The notes below the pieces were generated by a model that did not search any database, was not told the DNA's origin, and was given only the letters and a program-made list of their open reading frames with translations. From contig NZ_BCNS01000105.1 of the NCBI RefSeq assembly GCF_001528745.1, positions 1 to 60,762 on the forward strand: a DNA stretch of 60,762 nucleotides, in the 5' to 3' direction. The DNA comes from Marinobacterium profundum (GTDB lineage Bacteria; Pseudomonadota; Gammaproteobacteria; Pseudomonadales; Balneatricaceae). The translations under genes were made by a program, and so were the position numbers. Of this stretch, positions 28,117-36,964 are shown in pieces. Position 1 is the stretch's first letter. Every line of letters begins with the position of its first letter.

Positions 28117-29006
28117 GAGCGGATACCTCTATCGGGGGGCGAGAGGTTATCCAGGCAGTCCTGGGCAATCCGGGCCTGATCGACCAGCTCCGGCAGGGGC
28201 GGCAGCTCTGCATCCCATTCGATCAGGGTCGGTTTGGGCCCAAGCCACTGCAGGGACTGCCGGTAAAGTGCCCAGACGTCCTCACAGACCGGTGAGGCAT
28301 GGTCGTCGATCCGCAGCGCGCCGTCCTCGAACTGTTTCAGGCTATGGCCTGCCAGATGAATCTCCGCCACCTGAGTGGCCGGAATTGCCCTGAGGTAGGT
28401 TTGGGCATCGAATCCGTGATTGAAGGCGCTGACAAAGACATTGTTGATATCCAGCAGCAGCAAGGCACCGGTGCGCTGGCAGATAGCGTTCAGAAACTCC
28501 CACTCCGCTATGGTCGAGTGACGATAACGCAGGTAGCTGGAAGGGTTCTCAATCAGCAGAGTACGGCCCAGGGCCTCCTGTACCTGATGGACCCGCAGGC
28601 AGAAATGATCCAGCGCTTCCTCGGTGTAGGGCAGGGGCAGCAGGTCGTTGAAATGGATGTCGGATACCGACCCCCAGCTCAGGTGTTCCGACACCAGGCC
28701 CGGCTGCACCTGGTCTACCAAGTCTCGCAGCCGTGCCAAATGAGACCTGCACAGCGGATCGGTTGAACCCAGGGATAGCCCCACGCCGTGCAGGCTGACC
28801 GGGTAGTGCTCACGGGCTCGCAGCAGGTAATAAAGCGGAACCCCGGAGCCGCCGAAATAATTCTCTGAGTGGGCTTCGAGCCAGCCGACAGCGGGAAGGC
28901 TTTGCAGCAGCGCCTCCATATGGGGACCTCGCAGGCCTATGCCGGCTTCGGTCGGAATCGCCCGACTGGAGACAGCTGTACTCTGGTTGGGCATCAGACC
29001 GTTCAT
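28113..29006 (-). CDS. bufB: DUF692 multinuclear non-haem iron oxidase (MNIO, BufB-like)
   Basis: A 297-residue DUF692 TIM-barrel enzyme. This family uses two or three irons to modify cysteines of ribosomal peptides; in bufferins it is reported to form thiooxazoles. Visible family motifs are HSENYFG, SLHGVGLSLG, SEHLSW, LIENPSSY, LLLDINNVF and EIHLAGH, carrying the His/Glu/Asp/Asn metal ligands. AGGAGG precedes the ATG. Together with the downstream DUF2063 gene and the upstream DUF2282 precursor this is the core of a bufferin (gig-type) operon. Confidence 0.92.
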   Translation of the reverse strand: MNGLMPNQSTAVSSRAIPTEAGIGLRGPHMEALLQSLPAVGWLEAHSENYFGGSGVPLYYLLRAREHYPVSLHGVGLSLGSTDPLCRSHLARLRDLVDQVQPGLVSEHLSWGSVSDIHFNDLLPLPYTEEALDHFCLRVHQVQEALGRTLLIENPSSYLRYRHSTIAEWEFLNAICQRTGALLLLDINNVFVSAFNHGFDAQTYLRAIPATQVAEIHLAGHSLKQFEDGALRIDDHASPVCEDVWALYRQSLQWLGPKPTLIEWDAELPPLPELVDQARIAQDCLDNLSPPDRGIRS

Positions 29007-29045
29007 CTGGCGCCTCCTTATGCAGTATTGAGGATTAAGGCTGAT

Positions 29046-29564
29046 TTAGCGGTCCTGCGGCTTGGCTGACCTGGAGCGCAGATAACGGTGTATCAGCGCA
29101 TCCAGCGAAACTAGCCCTGGTCCGTAGAACAGCGGCACCAGCAGCATCAATCCCCAATACTGGTGATGCTGAATGCCCACCTCATTCAGGCTGGGGTAGG
29201 ACAGGACGGCGATGATGTTGAACAGGAACAGCGTCAGGGCACTGAAGCGGGTTGCCAGCCCCACTGCAAGCAGTACCGGCATCAGCAATTCCACGCCTGT
29301 GCCCAGCCAGGCTGCGAGCTGTGGCGACAGAACCGGAACGCTGTATTCGTAGGTGAATAGGTAGAGAGTGGCGTCCCAGCTGGCAATCTTGGCCATGCCC
29401 GCTTTCCAGAAAATGGCGGCGATCCAGAGTCGGAATAACAGGCTTACGGCAGGGCTAAGCAGGTTCAGTCCTTGAGTGCACTGCTGGGCCCAATACAGGG
29501 TGCGGGTAAAAAGGGGTGAACCGGTGCTGACCGGATTTTCGCGATGGGCGTTGAATTGGGTCAT
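29046..29564 (-). CDS. DoxX-family membrane protein of bufferin operon
   Basis: A 172-residue DoxX protein with four predicted membrane helices. DoxX proteins accompany many bufferin operons, where a role in redox or export is presumed but unproven. The start MTQFNAHR (29564) is chosen for its GGAG site; codons further upstream lack one. It lies 39 bp before the MNIO gene and 256 bp after the precursor gene, the gap being filled by a structured repeat. Confidence 0.85.
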   Translation of the reverse strand: MTQFNAHRENPVSTGSPLFTRTLYWAQQCTQGLNLLSPAVSLLFRLWIAAIFWKAGMAKIASWDATLYLFTYEYSVPVLSPQLAAWLGTGVELLMPVLLAVGLATRFSALTLFLFNIIAVLSYPSLNEVGIQHHQYWGLMLLVPLFYGPGLVSLDALIHRYLRSRSAKPQDR

Positions 29565-29652
29565 GGTCGCGTTCTCCTGCAGGCAGTGGCCGGAACAGGC
29601 CCGGACCACTGCCGGTGGATTGGATCAGAGCCTGACCCTGTGCTGGGCCAGG

Positions 29653-29814
29653 CTATTTAGCTGGCGGATAAATTAGGTTCCCTACCTATTTATCCATCAC
29701 CCCACAAAAACAGGCGCAAGTACGTGGACGTGCTGGTTTTTGTGGGCTTCATCATTGGCCTGCGGCCAATGATGAAGCAGGGATGCTTCATGTATTAACC
29801 CGGCGGGTTAATAG
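29653..29814. repeat. Family C structured repeat, copy 1 (between bufA and doxX)
   Basis: This 162-bp element starts 7 bp past the precursor stop. It holds GGATAAATTAGG/CCTATTTATCC, a 10-bp stem CCCACAAAAA/TTTTTGTGGG (29701-29746), a 15-bp perfect stem GCTTCATCATTGGCC/GGCCAATGATGAAGC (29746-29778), GAAGCA/TGCTTC, and a CCCGGCGGG end dyad. Read on the minus strand, these are hairpins between the precursor and enzyme genes, well placed to attenuate or process the mRNA. Confidence 0.75.
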
Positions 29815-29820
29815 TCAATT

Positions 29821-30081
29821 TCACTTGGCTTCAAGGGTGGCGCCGGCGATCTTGCTGCAGGTGCCCTGGGGTACGGCGATAAAGGCATCGGATTGGCGAT
29901 CGTTCTTGGCGGTGCCGGCGCAGGAGCTGGTTGCGGTCTGGCAGTCGTTCTTGCCGGCGGCGGCAACGCCGTAGCATTTTTCGAACTGGGGTTCGTCTGC
30001 CAGTGCTGTGCCTGCGCTGATAATGCCGGCAGTGGACAGTGCAAAAATGGCGGCGCTAATCAGTTGAGTAGAAGCTTTCAT
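29821..30081 (-). CDS. bufA: Bufferin-type RiPP precursor (DUF2282, BufA-like)
   Basis: An 86-residue small protein with a Sec signal peptide (about 1-28, cleavage after ALA) and a mature part holding four cysteines, C36, C47, C54 and C75, in the DUF2282 pattern EKCYGVAAAGKNDC. Such precursors are modified by the MNIO/DUF2063 pair and bind copper in the periplasm. The GAGGAAA site fixes the start at 30081; codons further upstream are not needed. It is the first gene of the leftward operon. Confidence 0.92.
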   Translation of the reverse strand: MKASTQLISAAIFALSTAGIISAGTALADEPQFEKCYGVAAAGKNDCQTATSSCAGTAKNDRQSDAFIAVPQGTCSKIAGATLEAK

Positions 30082-30572
30082 TGTCTGTTTCCTCAGGGGT
30101 CTGTAGGGGATATGGCTGACCTGTTCAGGTGTCGTTGCCATGGGAGCCAGTCTGAAGAAATCGACCTAGTCATAACATTCGCAATGTCACCTGTCGTACC
30201 TGTGGAAAACCGCAGGTCGGGTCTCGGGTGCTACGGTATTGGTGTGGTTTTAAGTGCAGGTTTAGGCCGCTAACTTGATGAAAAATAATAAATAAAATGT
30301 ATTTAAGGAGCCTGGGATTCTAGCGAGTGTGATTTGAGTTGGTGCTGTGGTTTTGCACCGGGTTGGCGTCTTGGCGTGAAAGTTCGTGTACTGGCACCGA
30401 CAGCAGCCTGGGTTGGCCCGGTTCTGCTCCATGGCACAGGTAGTATCCGCAAAGCAGCAGGTAGGAGAACGGATTATGCGGGACGAGTTTGGCGGGTATC
30501 TTGGATAACAGGTCATACATTCGACATTGGGTTCAGTATCCGTTTGAACCCGGTCACAGGCGGAGGCCAATC
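30082..30572. promoter_or_regulatory. bufA upstream region with ACCTG dyads
   Basis: This 491-bp gap has no convincing gene. Upstream of bufA are two inverted repeats built on ACCTG: ACCTG-TT-CAGGT at 30119-30130 and ACCTGTGG-AAAA-CCGCAGGT at 30198-30217 (one mismatch between arms), plus a direct ACCTGT at about 30189-30194. The 20-bp dyad recalls MerR/CueR-type operators, but the promoter itself was not identified. The right part, before the next gene, shows nothing further. Confidence 0.4.
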
Positions 30573-30926
30573 ATGCAAGCCTTGAATCAAGTACCCACCC
30601 ATAGCCGTCTCAGCCACACAGTACTGAGCCGGGAAAACGCCCACTTCAGCGGTACCGGTGGTATTAGTCAAAACAACCGCGCCCAGGGATTTCGCCCGGC
30701 CTTTCTGGATACGCTGACGGGTCGTATTTATATTTCCTGTTTTGCCGATGGGCGGCCAGCCCCCATCCATCTGCTGGATGGTCTGCCGGCCGCGCTGGTG
30801 ATCAGTGAGGCGGGGCAGAGCCGTCGGATCCGGGCGGCCGTCATTTCCGGTTTCGTTCTGAATGAGCGCTTCTATACCCGTGCCCAGGCCGCCGAATATC
30901 TCCGGCAGGTGGCATTGCCGTCATAA
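30573..30926 (+). CDS. Conserved hypothetical protein, 117 aa
   Basis: A small soluble protein with no signal peptide or membrane helix. The middle part (NNRAQGFRPAFLDTLTGRIY...FADGRPAPIHLLDGLP) looks conserved in type, but I cannot name a family with a known function. GGAGG lies 6 bases before the ATG. It is divergent from the bufferin operon and lies about 150 bp before the sensor kinase. Confidence 0.7.
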   Translation: MQALNQVPTHSRLSHTVLSRENAHFSGTGGISQNNRAQGFRPAFLDTLTGRIYISCFADGRPAPIHLLDGLPAALVISEAGQSRRIRAAVISGFVLNERFYTRAQAAEYLRQVALPS

Positions 30927-31075
30927 CGACGTTCTGAGCTGCCGCACCATAAATAGGGTTGGGCATTATACTAAGGTGAGCCGGATCAGAATTTCCTTCC
31001 CATTGAGCTATTGCTTCAGCCTGAACGGGTACCTGTTCGAAATTCCGGCTTATAACTCGAGCTGGGAGTCTCCAG

Positions 31076-32983
31076 ATGATATCGGCTGCGCCTAACCTTA
31101 ACGCTGCTTTGCGCTTTAATGACACCTCAGAGCTGGTCTACGTCAGCCCGCAAATGCTGCGGTTGCTCGGCTACGATGACTCGGTTTTCTTCGTATCCCC
31201 CCTGACAGATCTGATTCCGGAACTGACCGACGAACGGATTGCTGCGCTTTGGCAGCAGACGATGGCCGAGGGCAGTGCCAGGCTGCAGTGTCACCTGGTG
31301 GATTGCAGTGGTGGGCATTCCCCGGTCGATATCCGCTTTGGCCGCATTCAGGCTGGCGGGCAGATGCAGCTGTGTGCCTGCGTTCAGCCCATGGTGGCCA
31401 GCAGCGAAGCCGAGCGGTTGCTGCAGCTGGTAGCACGCACCACCGCGCAAAGTACCGGGAGCGAGTTCTTTCGTGTCCTGGCCCGGTCACTGGCTGAAGT
31501 ACTCAATGTGGACGGTGCCCTGATCACCGAATGCCTGGATTTTCCCACCACTCGGGTGCATACCCTGGCGTACTGGACGCATCGTGATTTTACCGGAGAT
31601 ATTGATTATGACCTGGCGGATACTCCCTGCGAGAAGGTGGTTCAGGAAGGGCGCGTCTGTCTTTATGCCAGTCGACTGACTGAGCGCTATCCCAAGGATG
31701 TCGGGGCCGAGAGCTATCTGGGGGTGCCGATTTTCGACGCCGATAATCAGCGGGTGATCGGCCATATGGCCTTTTTCGATTCACAAGCGATGCCGGATGG
31801 CTTCTATCACAAGGCGGTGTTCGATATCTTCTGCGCCCGGGCCAGTGCTGAACTGCAACGAATGCAGGCTACGCGCAACCTTCGCCTTCAGGAGCAGAAA
31901 TACCGCCTGCTGGTCGAGAATCAGCAAGAGCTGGTGGCCCAGTTGGATTCAGACGGTCGGTTTGAGTTTGCCAGCCCCTCGCTGTGTGAGTTTTTCGGTC
32001 GCACTGAGGCTTCGCTGATGGGAATGCCCTTGCTTGATCTGGTTCAGGCCTCGGATCAGGTACATGGCAGGGCCTGCTGGAGCCAGCTTGGAGTTCCTGG
32101 GCAGCATGGGGAATTCGAGCACAGGGTTGAAACGAAGCGAGGCGAGCGCTGGCTCTCCTGGTCGCTGAAGGCCGCCATTGAGCAAGGTGCCCTGCACAGT
32201 GTAATAGCCGTTGGTCGTGATATTACGGAGCGCCGGGAGGCGGAAGAGAATGCCCGCCAGACTCTGCAGGATCTGGCCCACCTGTCCAGGGTCAGCTCCA
32301 TGGGCGAGATGGCCTCTGCCTTTGCCCACGAGGTCAATCAGCCCCTTTGCGCGATCCTGACGTATTCTCAGGCCTGTCTTAGGTTGCTTGGCAGTGAAAC
32401 CACCGATGTCGCAGAAATTCGCCACGCAATGGAGCGCGTGGCTGCCAATGCAGAATTGGCCGGGGATATCATTCAGCAGATGCGCAACTTTCTGCGCAAG
32501 GGTGAACCGGATTTAATGATGGCGGATATTTTCCAGGTGCTGCAGGACGCCATTACCCTGGCTCGGGTGGAACTGCGGGACGACGCTATCGAAATCCAGC
32601 TGGAGTGTGAGCAATCTTTGCCGCCGGTTCGCATCAACGTTACCCAGATTGAACAGGTCATTTTAAATTACCTGTGCAACGCCCGGGACGCCATGAAAGC
32701 CGTGGGGCGCACCGGCAAGGTGAGTATCAGAGCTCACCACAGCGCACCGCGGGAACTGCAGATCAGCGTTCTGGATCAGGGTCCCGGTATCGACTCGCAA
32801 CTGCTCGACAGGGTGTTCGAGCCCTTCGTCACCAGCAAATCGATGGGCATCGGCATCGGTCTGTCTATCTGCAAGTCAATCGTAGAGGCCCATGGTGGAC
32901 GGGTCGGCGGCTTTAATCATCCACAGGGGGGCGCCTGCTTTCAGTTGACGCTGCCGTTGGTGGGCGAGGGAGGAGGATCATGA
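31076..32983 (+). CDS. Soluble PAS-GAF-PAS sensor histidine kinase
   Basis: A 635-residue histidine kinase without membrane helices, so it senses a cytosolic signal. In order: PAS-like (about 10-105), GAF (about 120-265), PAS (about 275-395), HisKA with phospho-acceptor H418 in FAHEVNQPL, and HATPase_c with NYLCNARDAM and DQGPGID. The FAHEVNQPL box belongs to the FixL/TodS-like HPK4 class. The FixJ-type regulator follows with ATGA overlap, forming a two-component pair. The signal and targets are unknown. Confidence 0.9.
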   Translation: MISAAPNLNAALRFNDTSELVYVSPQMLRLLGYDDSVFFVSPLTDLIPELTDERIAALWQQTMAEGSARLQCHLVDCSGGHSPVDIRFGRIQAGGQMQLCACVQPMVASSEAERLLQLVARTTAQSTGSEFFRVLARSLAEVLNVDGALITECLDFPTTRVHTLAYWTHRDFTGDIDYDLADTPCEKVVQEGRVCLYASRLTERYPKDVGAESYLGVPIFDADNQRVIGHMAFFDSQAMPDGFYHKAVFDIFCARASAELQRMQATRNLRLQEQKYRLLVENQQELVAQLDSDGRFEFASPSLCEFFGRTEASLMGMPLLDLVQASDQVHGRACWSQLGVPGQHGEFEHRVETKRGERWLSWSLKAAIEQGALHSVIAVGRDITERREAEENARQTLQDLAHLSRVSSMGEMASAFAHEVNQPLCAILTYSQACLRLLGSETTDVAEIRHAMERVAANAELAGDIIQQMRNFLRKGEPDLMMADIFQVLQDAITLARVELRDDAIEIQLECEQSLPPVRINVTQIEQVILNYLCNARDAMKAVGRTGKVSIRAHHSAPRELQISVLDQGPGIDSQLLDRVFEPFVTSKSMGIGIGLSICKSIVEAHGGRVGGFNHPQGGACFQLTLPLVGEGGGS

Positions 32984-33609
32984 GTTCGGATCAGGCACGT
33001 GTATTCATAATCGATGATGAAAGCGATGTTCGCGCAGCGCTGTCGATGCTGATTCGCTCGATCGGTCTGGAGGTCGAGACCTTCAGTAATGCTCTGGAGT
33101 TTCTGGTCAGTTACCGGCCGCAATGGTCGGGCTGCATAGTGGCGGACATTCGCATGCCGGGCATGAGCGGCCTGGAACTGCAGGAGAAACTGAACGCCAT
33201 GGGGGCCGATATGCCGCTTATTTTCATTTCCGGTCATGCCGATGTGCCCACCGCGGTGCGGGCGATTCAGGAAGGTGCCCTGGATCTGCTGGAAAAACCC
33301 TTCAGCGACCAGCGTCTGCTGGACAAGGTGCAGAGCGCGGTCAGGCGGGATCTGGAAAGGCGTGCGGAGATTGAGGTCAGAGGACAGCTGCGACAGCGTT
33401 ATGCGGCGCTGACACCGCGGGAAAGGGAAGTCATGACAGCAGTGGTCGCCGGAAAAATGAACAAGGTGACCGCGCACGAACTGAATCTCAGTACCCGTAC
33501 TGTGGAACTGCATCGAGCCAATGTGATGGAGAAGATGCAGGCAGGGTCCCTGGCAGAGCTGGTGCGACTTGCACAGATGCTGGAGCTGGATGAGAGCGGG
33601 CCGGCCTGA
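32980..33609 (+). CDS. FixJ/NarL-type response regulator
   Basis: A 209-residue response regulator with an N-terminal receiver (phospho-acceptor D56 in VADIRMPG, conserved Lys in LEKPF) and a C-terminal LuxR-type helix-turn-helix (LTPREREVM...STRTVELHRANVMEKM). It overlaps the kinase stop by ATGA, so kinase and regulator are co-translated. Targets are not evident. Confidence 0.9.
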   Translation: MSSDQARVFIIDDESDVRAALSMLIRSIGLEVETFSNALEFLVSYRPQWSGCIVADIRMPGMSGLELQEKLNAMGADMPLIFISGHADVPTAVRAIQEGALDLLEKPFSDQRLLDKVQSAVRRDLERRAEIEVRGQLRQRYAALTPREREVMTAVVAGKMNKVTAHELNLSTRTVELHRANVMEKMQAGSLAELVRLAQMLELDESGPA

Positions 33610-33708
33610 GCGGATCCTCGGAAACTGCCGAAGGCTGGGCAAGACGCCACTTTTGCCAAGCTGTCGCGCTACTTTAAAAAGCTTGGCTTGGCTCTATTGT
33701 GCGTCACT

Positions 33709-34494
33709 TCAGCCAGGGTCTTTGGCAACCCATAAGCCGGAAAGCTGCAGTTCCTTTTGCAGGCGCTGGGCTTGGGCTTCGGCGGCTTTGCGGTCGGGCA
33801 GGCCGGTGATGCGCACTCGATAGAGTATTTTGCCTTTCAGGTTAACGGATTCTGTGGTGGCGCTCTGGCCTAGCGCCACCAATTTGCTTTGCATTTGCTG
33901 CGCGGATTTCTGCTGGGAAAATGAGGCAATATTGATTAACCAAGTGTCCTGCGCTGGGGCCATTATATGCTCACTGGCCGCCACTTCAGTTTCTTCCGGC
34001 TCCGCCAGGGCAGCGGTATTGGCTTCGGTCTTGGATATGGGGCCACCAGAGTCTGCATTTATCGCGGGTGCGTCGGATTCCTTGCCTGTGTCGGACTGCG
34101 TCTGGAGTTCATCCAGTGCAGCTTGCAGCGTATCAATACGGCTATTTAATTCGCTTATGGCTGCTATCTGATTGCTGTTGTCGACGGGAGCCGGTGGTGT
34201 CGCGGCCAGGGCTATCTGTGCGTCAAGGCGGGCTTCCAGGTCGCTGACGCGTGAGTCTGTCAGCAGAAAAAGCCCGACGGCTGTGATTACGAAAGCGATC
34301 AAAACCGCGGACAGGGTGTACTGATAGCGAGCTACGGCCGTTGGGGGGGCGGGACGCTCCCCACTTTGAGCATTTGTCCTGCGGCTGCGCTCTTCCCAGG
34401 GAGTGAGCGGCTCGCTATCCGGGGTCTGATTGACCCGTTTACCGAGAGGCTTGTTTCGTGACTCAGAGGAGGGTTCAAATTCATCAGACTGCAC
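33709..34494 (-). CDS. SPOR-domain membrane protein
   Basis: A 261-residue bitopic protein: charged cytoplasmic N-terminus, one membrane helix (about 75-95), a periplasmic coiled-coil stretch (SELNSRIDTLQAALDELQ), a low-complexity linker, and a C-terminal SPOR domain (about 183-258). SPOR domains bind denuded septal peptidoglycan, suggesting division-site localisation. It is monocistronic as far as can be seen. Confidence 0.85.
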   Translation of the reverse strand: MQSDEFEPSSESRNKPLGKRVNQTPDSEPLTPWEERSRRTNAQSGERPAPPTAVARYQYTLSAVLIAFVITAVGLFLLTDSRVSDLEARLDAQIALAATPPAPVDNSNQIAAISELNSRIDTLQAALDELQTQSDTGKESDAPAINADSGGPISKTEANTAALAEPEETEVAASEHIMAPAQDTWLINIASFSQQKSAQQMQSKLVALGQSATTESVNLKGKILYRVRITGLPDRKAAEAQAQRLQKELQLSGLWVAKDPG

Positions 34495-34637
34495 GGTATA
34501 TATCCCCTTTCTGCTTCATGGCGGTGTCTCGCAAATTTAGCAGTAACAATATACAGCCGCTATCTGTTTCGGCAGCGTTCAGTGCTGCCGCTGAAACATT
34601 CAAAAATCGTTCTGCGCTTCTGAGTCATGGGACGGGG

Positions 34638-35228
34638 CTATTCATCTGATTTATCCCACAGATTAATGATTTCGCCGTTGGCGTAGCCGGAGATAAAGGG
34701 CTGCTGAGCGCTGCTGTTGGGGTCGTAGAGGTTGCGCCGCTGGGCACCGATATTGGTGCCGTAAACATGGATGCTGACAGAGGCTGTGTCATTCAGCCCG
34801 TTGGACACGCGGTGGATATCGCCGATGCGCGGTGATACCAGGTCAATGCTGCCGGGGTGCAATTCGTGAGTGCCCAGTGCCAGCAGTTTGCCGCTTTGGG
34901 GATCGGGGGCGAACTCCTCGCAGCGTTCCAAACCGCGCAGCACGCCGACCATACCCCAGACCTGGTGGTCGTGAATGGGTGTGCACTGGCCCGGGCCCCA
35001 GACAAAACTGACCACCGAAAAACGCTCCAGCGGATCGCAGTGCAGCAGGTACTGGCGATACTCGGTGAGGCCTGGCTCGCTATAGGCCTCCGGCAGCCAG
35101 TCGTCGTGTCGGATCAGATCCGCGAGCAGCAATTCACCGGCATCCAGCAGGTAGGCTTCATCATCCGATTCGTTTACCAGAGCGGTGAAGGCCTGGACAA
35201 AATCACGCAGGCGGGCGGTGTTATGCAT
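34638..35228 (-). CDS. Thiol dioxygenase, 3-mercaptopropionate dioxygenase-like
   Basis: A 196-residue cupin of the cysteine-dioxygenase family. The iron-binding His residues are in PIHDHQVWG and in the SVSIHVYG strand. Stretches WLPEAY, QYLLH, FSVVSFVWGPGQ, SPRIGDIH and HVYGTNIGAQRR resemble the Pseudomonas 3-mercaptopropionate dioxygenase more than eukaryotic cysteine dioxygenase; the Arg in GAQRR is the residue associated with carboxylate binding in that enzyme. It would oxidise the thiol to a sulfinic acid. Cysteine remains a possible substrate. Confidence 0.8.
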   Translation of the reverse strand: MHNTARLRDFVQAFTALVNESDDEAYLLDAGELLLADLIRHDDWLPEAYSEPGLTEYRQYLLHCDPLERFSVVSFVWGPGQCTPIHDHQVWGMVGVLRGLERCEEFAPDPQSGKLLALGTHELHPGSIDLVSPRIGDIHRVSNGLNDTASVSIHVYGTNIGAQRRNLYDPNSSAQQPFISGYANGEIINLWDKSDE

Positions 35229-35476
35229 GGCTGTCTCCTCAGGGGTGGATTTGTCTTAAAGCCTATCAGAAGCTAGCGCATTTGCGCCTTTGGCGAGAAA
35301 CTGCAACCAACTGACTGATATTAAAAGATGTTTTTCAAGGCCAAATCATTACTTGAGTGCGCGCCTGCATTTTTCAGCGGTGATCAGAAGCTGCATACAG
35401 ACTAATTGCATAATTAACGCATCCATTGTCGGGTTCTCTGCGTAGAAAAGAGAAACTCAATGCAGTGGAGGTTCCA

Positions 35477-36937
35477 ATGGGATGCGTCGGCAAACGGGTT
35501 TCAGTCTCGTTGTGGGCCCTGGTACTGCTGTCCGGCTGTGACAGTGGCAGCGATACATCTTCCTCTGCAGCGATCCAATCTCAGCCTGGCCTTTCAGTGC
35601 CTGTTGCTTCTGTCTCCCTGCTGGATTCCCCTGCGAAAGTATCATCTGGCATGGTCGGCGCTCAGGGGCGACGACCGCTTGCCTGTGAACTGGTACAGGC
35701 GCAATTCGAGGCCGACCGCACAGTGACCGATATCGAGCAGATACAGCAGCAATTGCGCGGTAATGAAATAAGCTATTCGCGTCGGCTGGAGCTGCTGGAG
35801 CGTCTGGGTTGGCGTCACCTGGCCCTGGCACGGGAAACCTTTGACGCCGGTTATCTGAAGCTGGCTGAGCAGGCCGGTAATTGCATGAACGCCCAGGTAC
35901 CGGGCAGTGCGGCTGCACAGCTGTTGCTCGCACGCTCACTCCACCAGCAGCATCGTTTTGCCGAATCCCAGGTGCTGGCGCTGGAGCTGGTGAGCAGCCG
36001 CGGGGGCTGGTTTGACTATGGCCTACTGGGTGATCTGCAGCTGGAACAGGGCGATCTCGAGGCCGCTGCCAGCGCCTACCAGCGCATGATGGATTTGCAT
36101 CCCGGCCCCCAGGCTTACAGTCGTGCGGCTGAACTGCGCTGGCTCAACGGTGATAGTGACGGCGCCATCGAAATGATGGCGCTCAGTGCCCGCTCTACCA
36201 GTGCGCGGCAACCCGAGGCCAAGGCCTGGGCCCTGGCGCGCCTGGCAAGCTTTGTGATTGCCCAGGGCGATGCTGATACGGCGCTCACTCTGGTACGGGC
36301 GGCGCTGGAAATACGCCCGAACTATCCGCCGGCACTGCTGCTATCGGGCCGCCTTTGGCTGGCGCGGGGTGACTACGCCCGGGCCGTTGAGCAGTTGCAG
36401 CGTGCTGCCATAGAGGCGCCCCAGCCCCTCTATCAGTGGCCGCTGCTGGAGGCGCTGGAGCAAGCAGGAAAGGTTGAAGCACAGGCTACGCTGCAGGCGC
36501 AGCTGGCACGGCGGGGTGCAGACGCCGACAGGCGCACCTATGCGCTCTACCTGGCGTCCACCTCGACCAGCGCTGCGGCACTCTCAAGGGCGCTGACCCT
36601 GGCGCAGCAGGAATATGCAATCCGCCAGGATCCTCTCACGCTGGATACCCTGGCCCTGGCGCAATACCGTCAGGGTGATCTGGTATCCGCCTGGAATCTG
36701 ATTTCCAGCGCACTGGCATCGGGCCTGCAGGACCCGCGCGTACAGTTGCATGCCGGTATGATCGCCGCCGCCCGCGGTGACTGCCAGCAGGCACAGAACT
36801 GGCTAAATAGGGCCCGGCAGCCGGCTTATCGGCTGCTGCCATCCGAGCAACGCATGCTGGCGCAAGCCCGCTGTAGCGCAAGTGAACAGCAGCTTTCAAA
36901 TGCTGTACTGAGTCGCAAGGCTCTCCTTCGCCCGTAA
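35477..36937 (+). CDS. TPR-repeat lipoprotein
   Basis: A 486-residue secreted lipoprotein. The signal peptide ends in the lipobox LLSGC, followed by a Ser/Asp-rich linker and many TPR-like helical pairs rich in Ala/Leu. Asp after the lipidated Cys could favour inner-membrane retention. The ATG at 35477 has GGAGG five bases upstream; an earlier in-frame start would bury the signal. It lies 27 bp upstream of the DUF4331 gene and heads the locus, suggesting a scaffold role. Confidence 0.82.
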   Translation: MGCVGKRVSVSLWALVLLSGCDSGSDTSSSAAIQSQPGLSVPVASVSLLDSPAKVSSGMVGAQGRRPLACELVQAQFEADRTVTDIEQIQQQLRGNEISYSRRLELLERLGWRHLALARETFDAGYLKLAEQAGNCMNAQVPGSAAAQLLLARSLHQQHRFAESQVLALELVSSRGGWFDYGLLGDLQLEQGDLEAAASAYQRMMDLHPGPQAYSRAAELRWLNGDSDGAIEMMALSARSTSARQPEAKAWALARLASFVIAQGDADTALTLVRAALEIRPNYPPALLLSGRLWLARGDYARAVEQLQRAAIEAPQPLYQWPLLEALEQAGKVEAQATLQAQLARRGADADRRTYALYLASTSTSAAALSRALTLAQQEYAIRQDPLTLDTLALAQYRQGDLVSAWNLISSALASGLQDPRVQLHAGMIAAARGDCQQAQNWLNRARQPAYRLLPSEQRMLAQARCSASEQQLSNAVLSRKALLRP

Positions 36938-36964
36938 GGGCAACTCCAAATCTGGAGATACACC

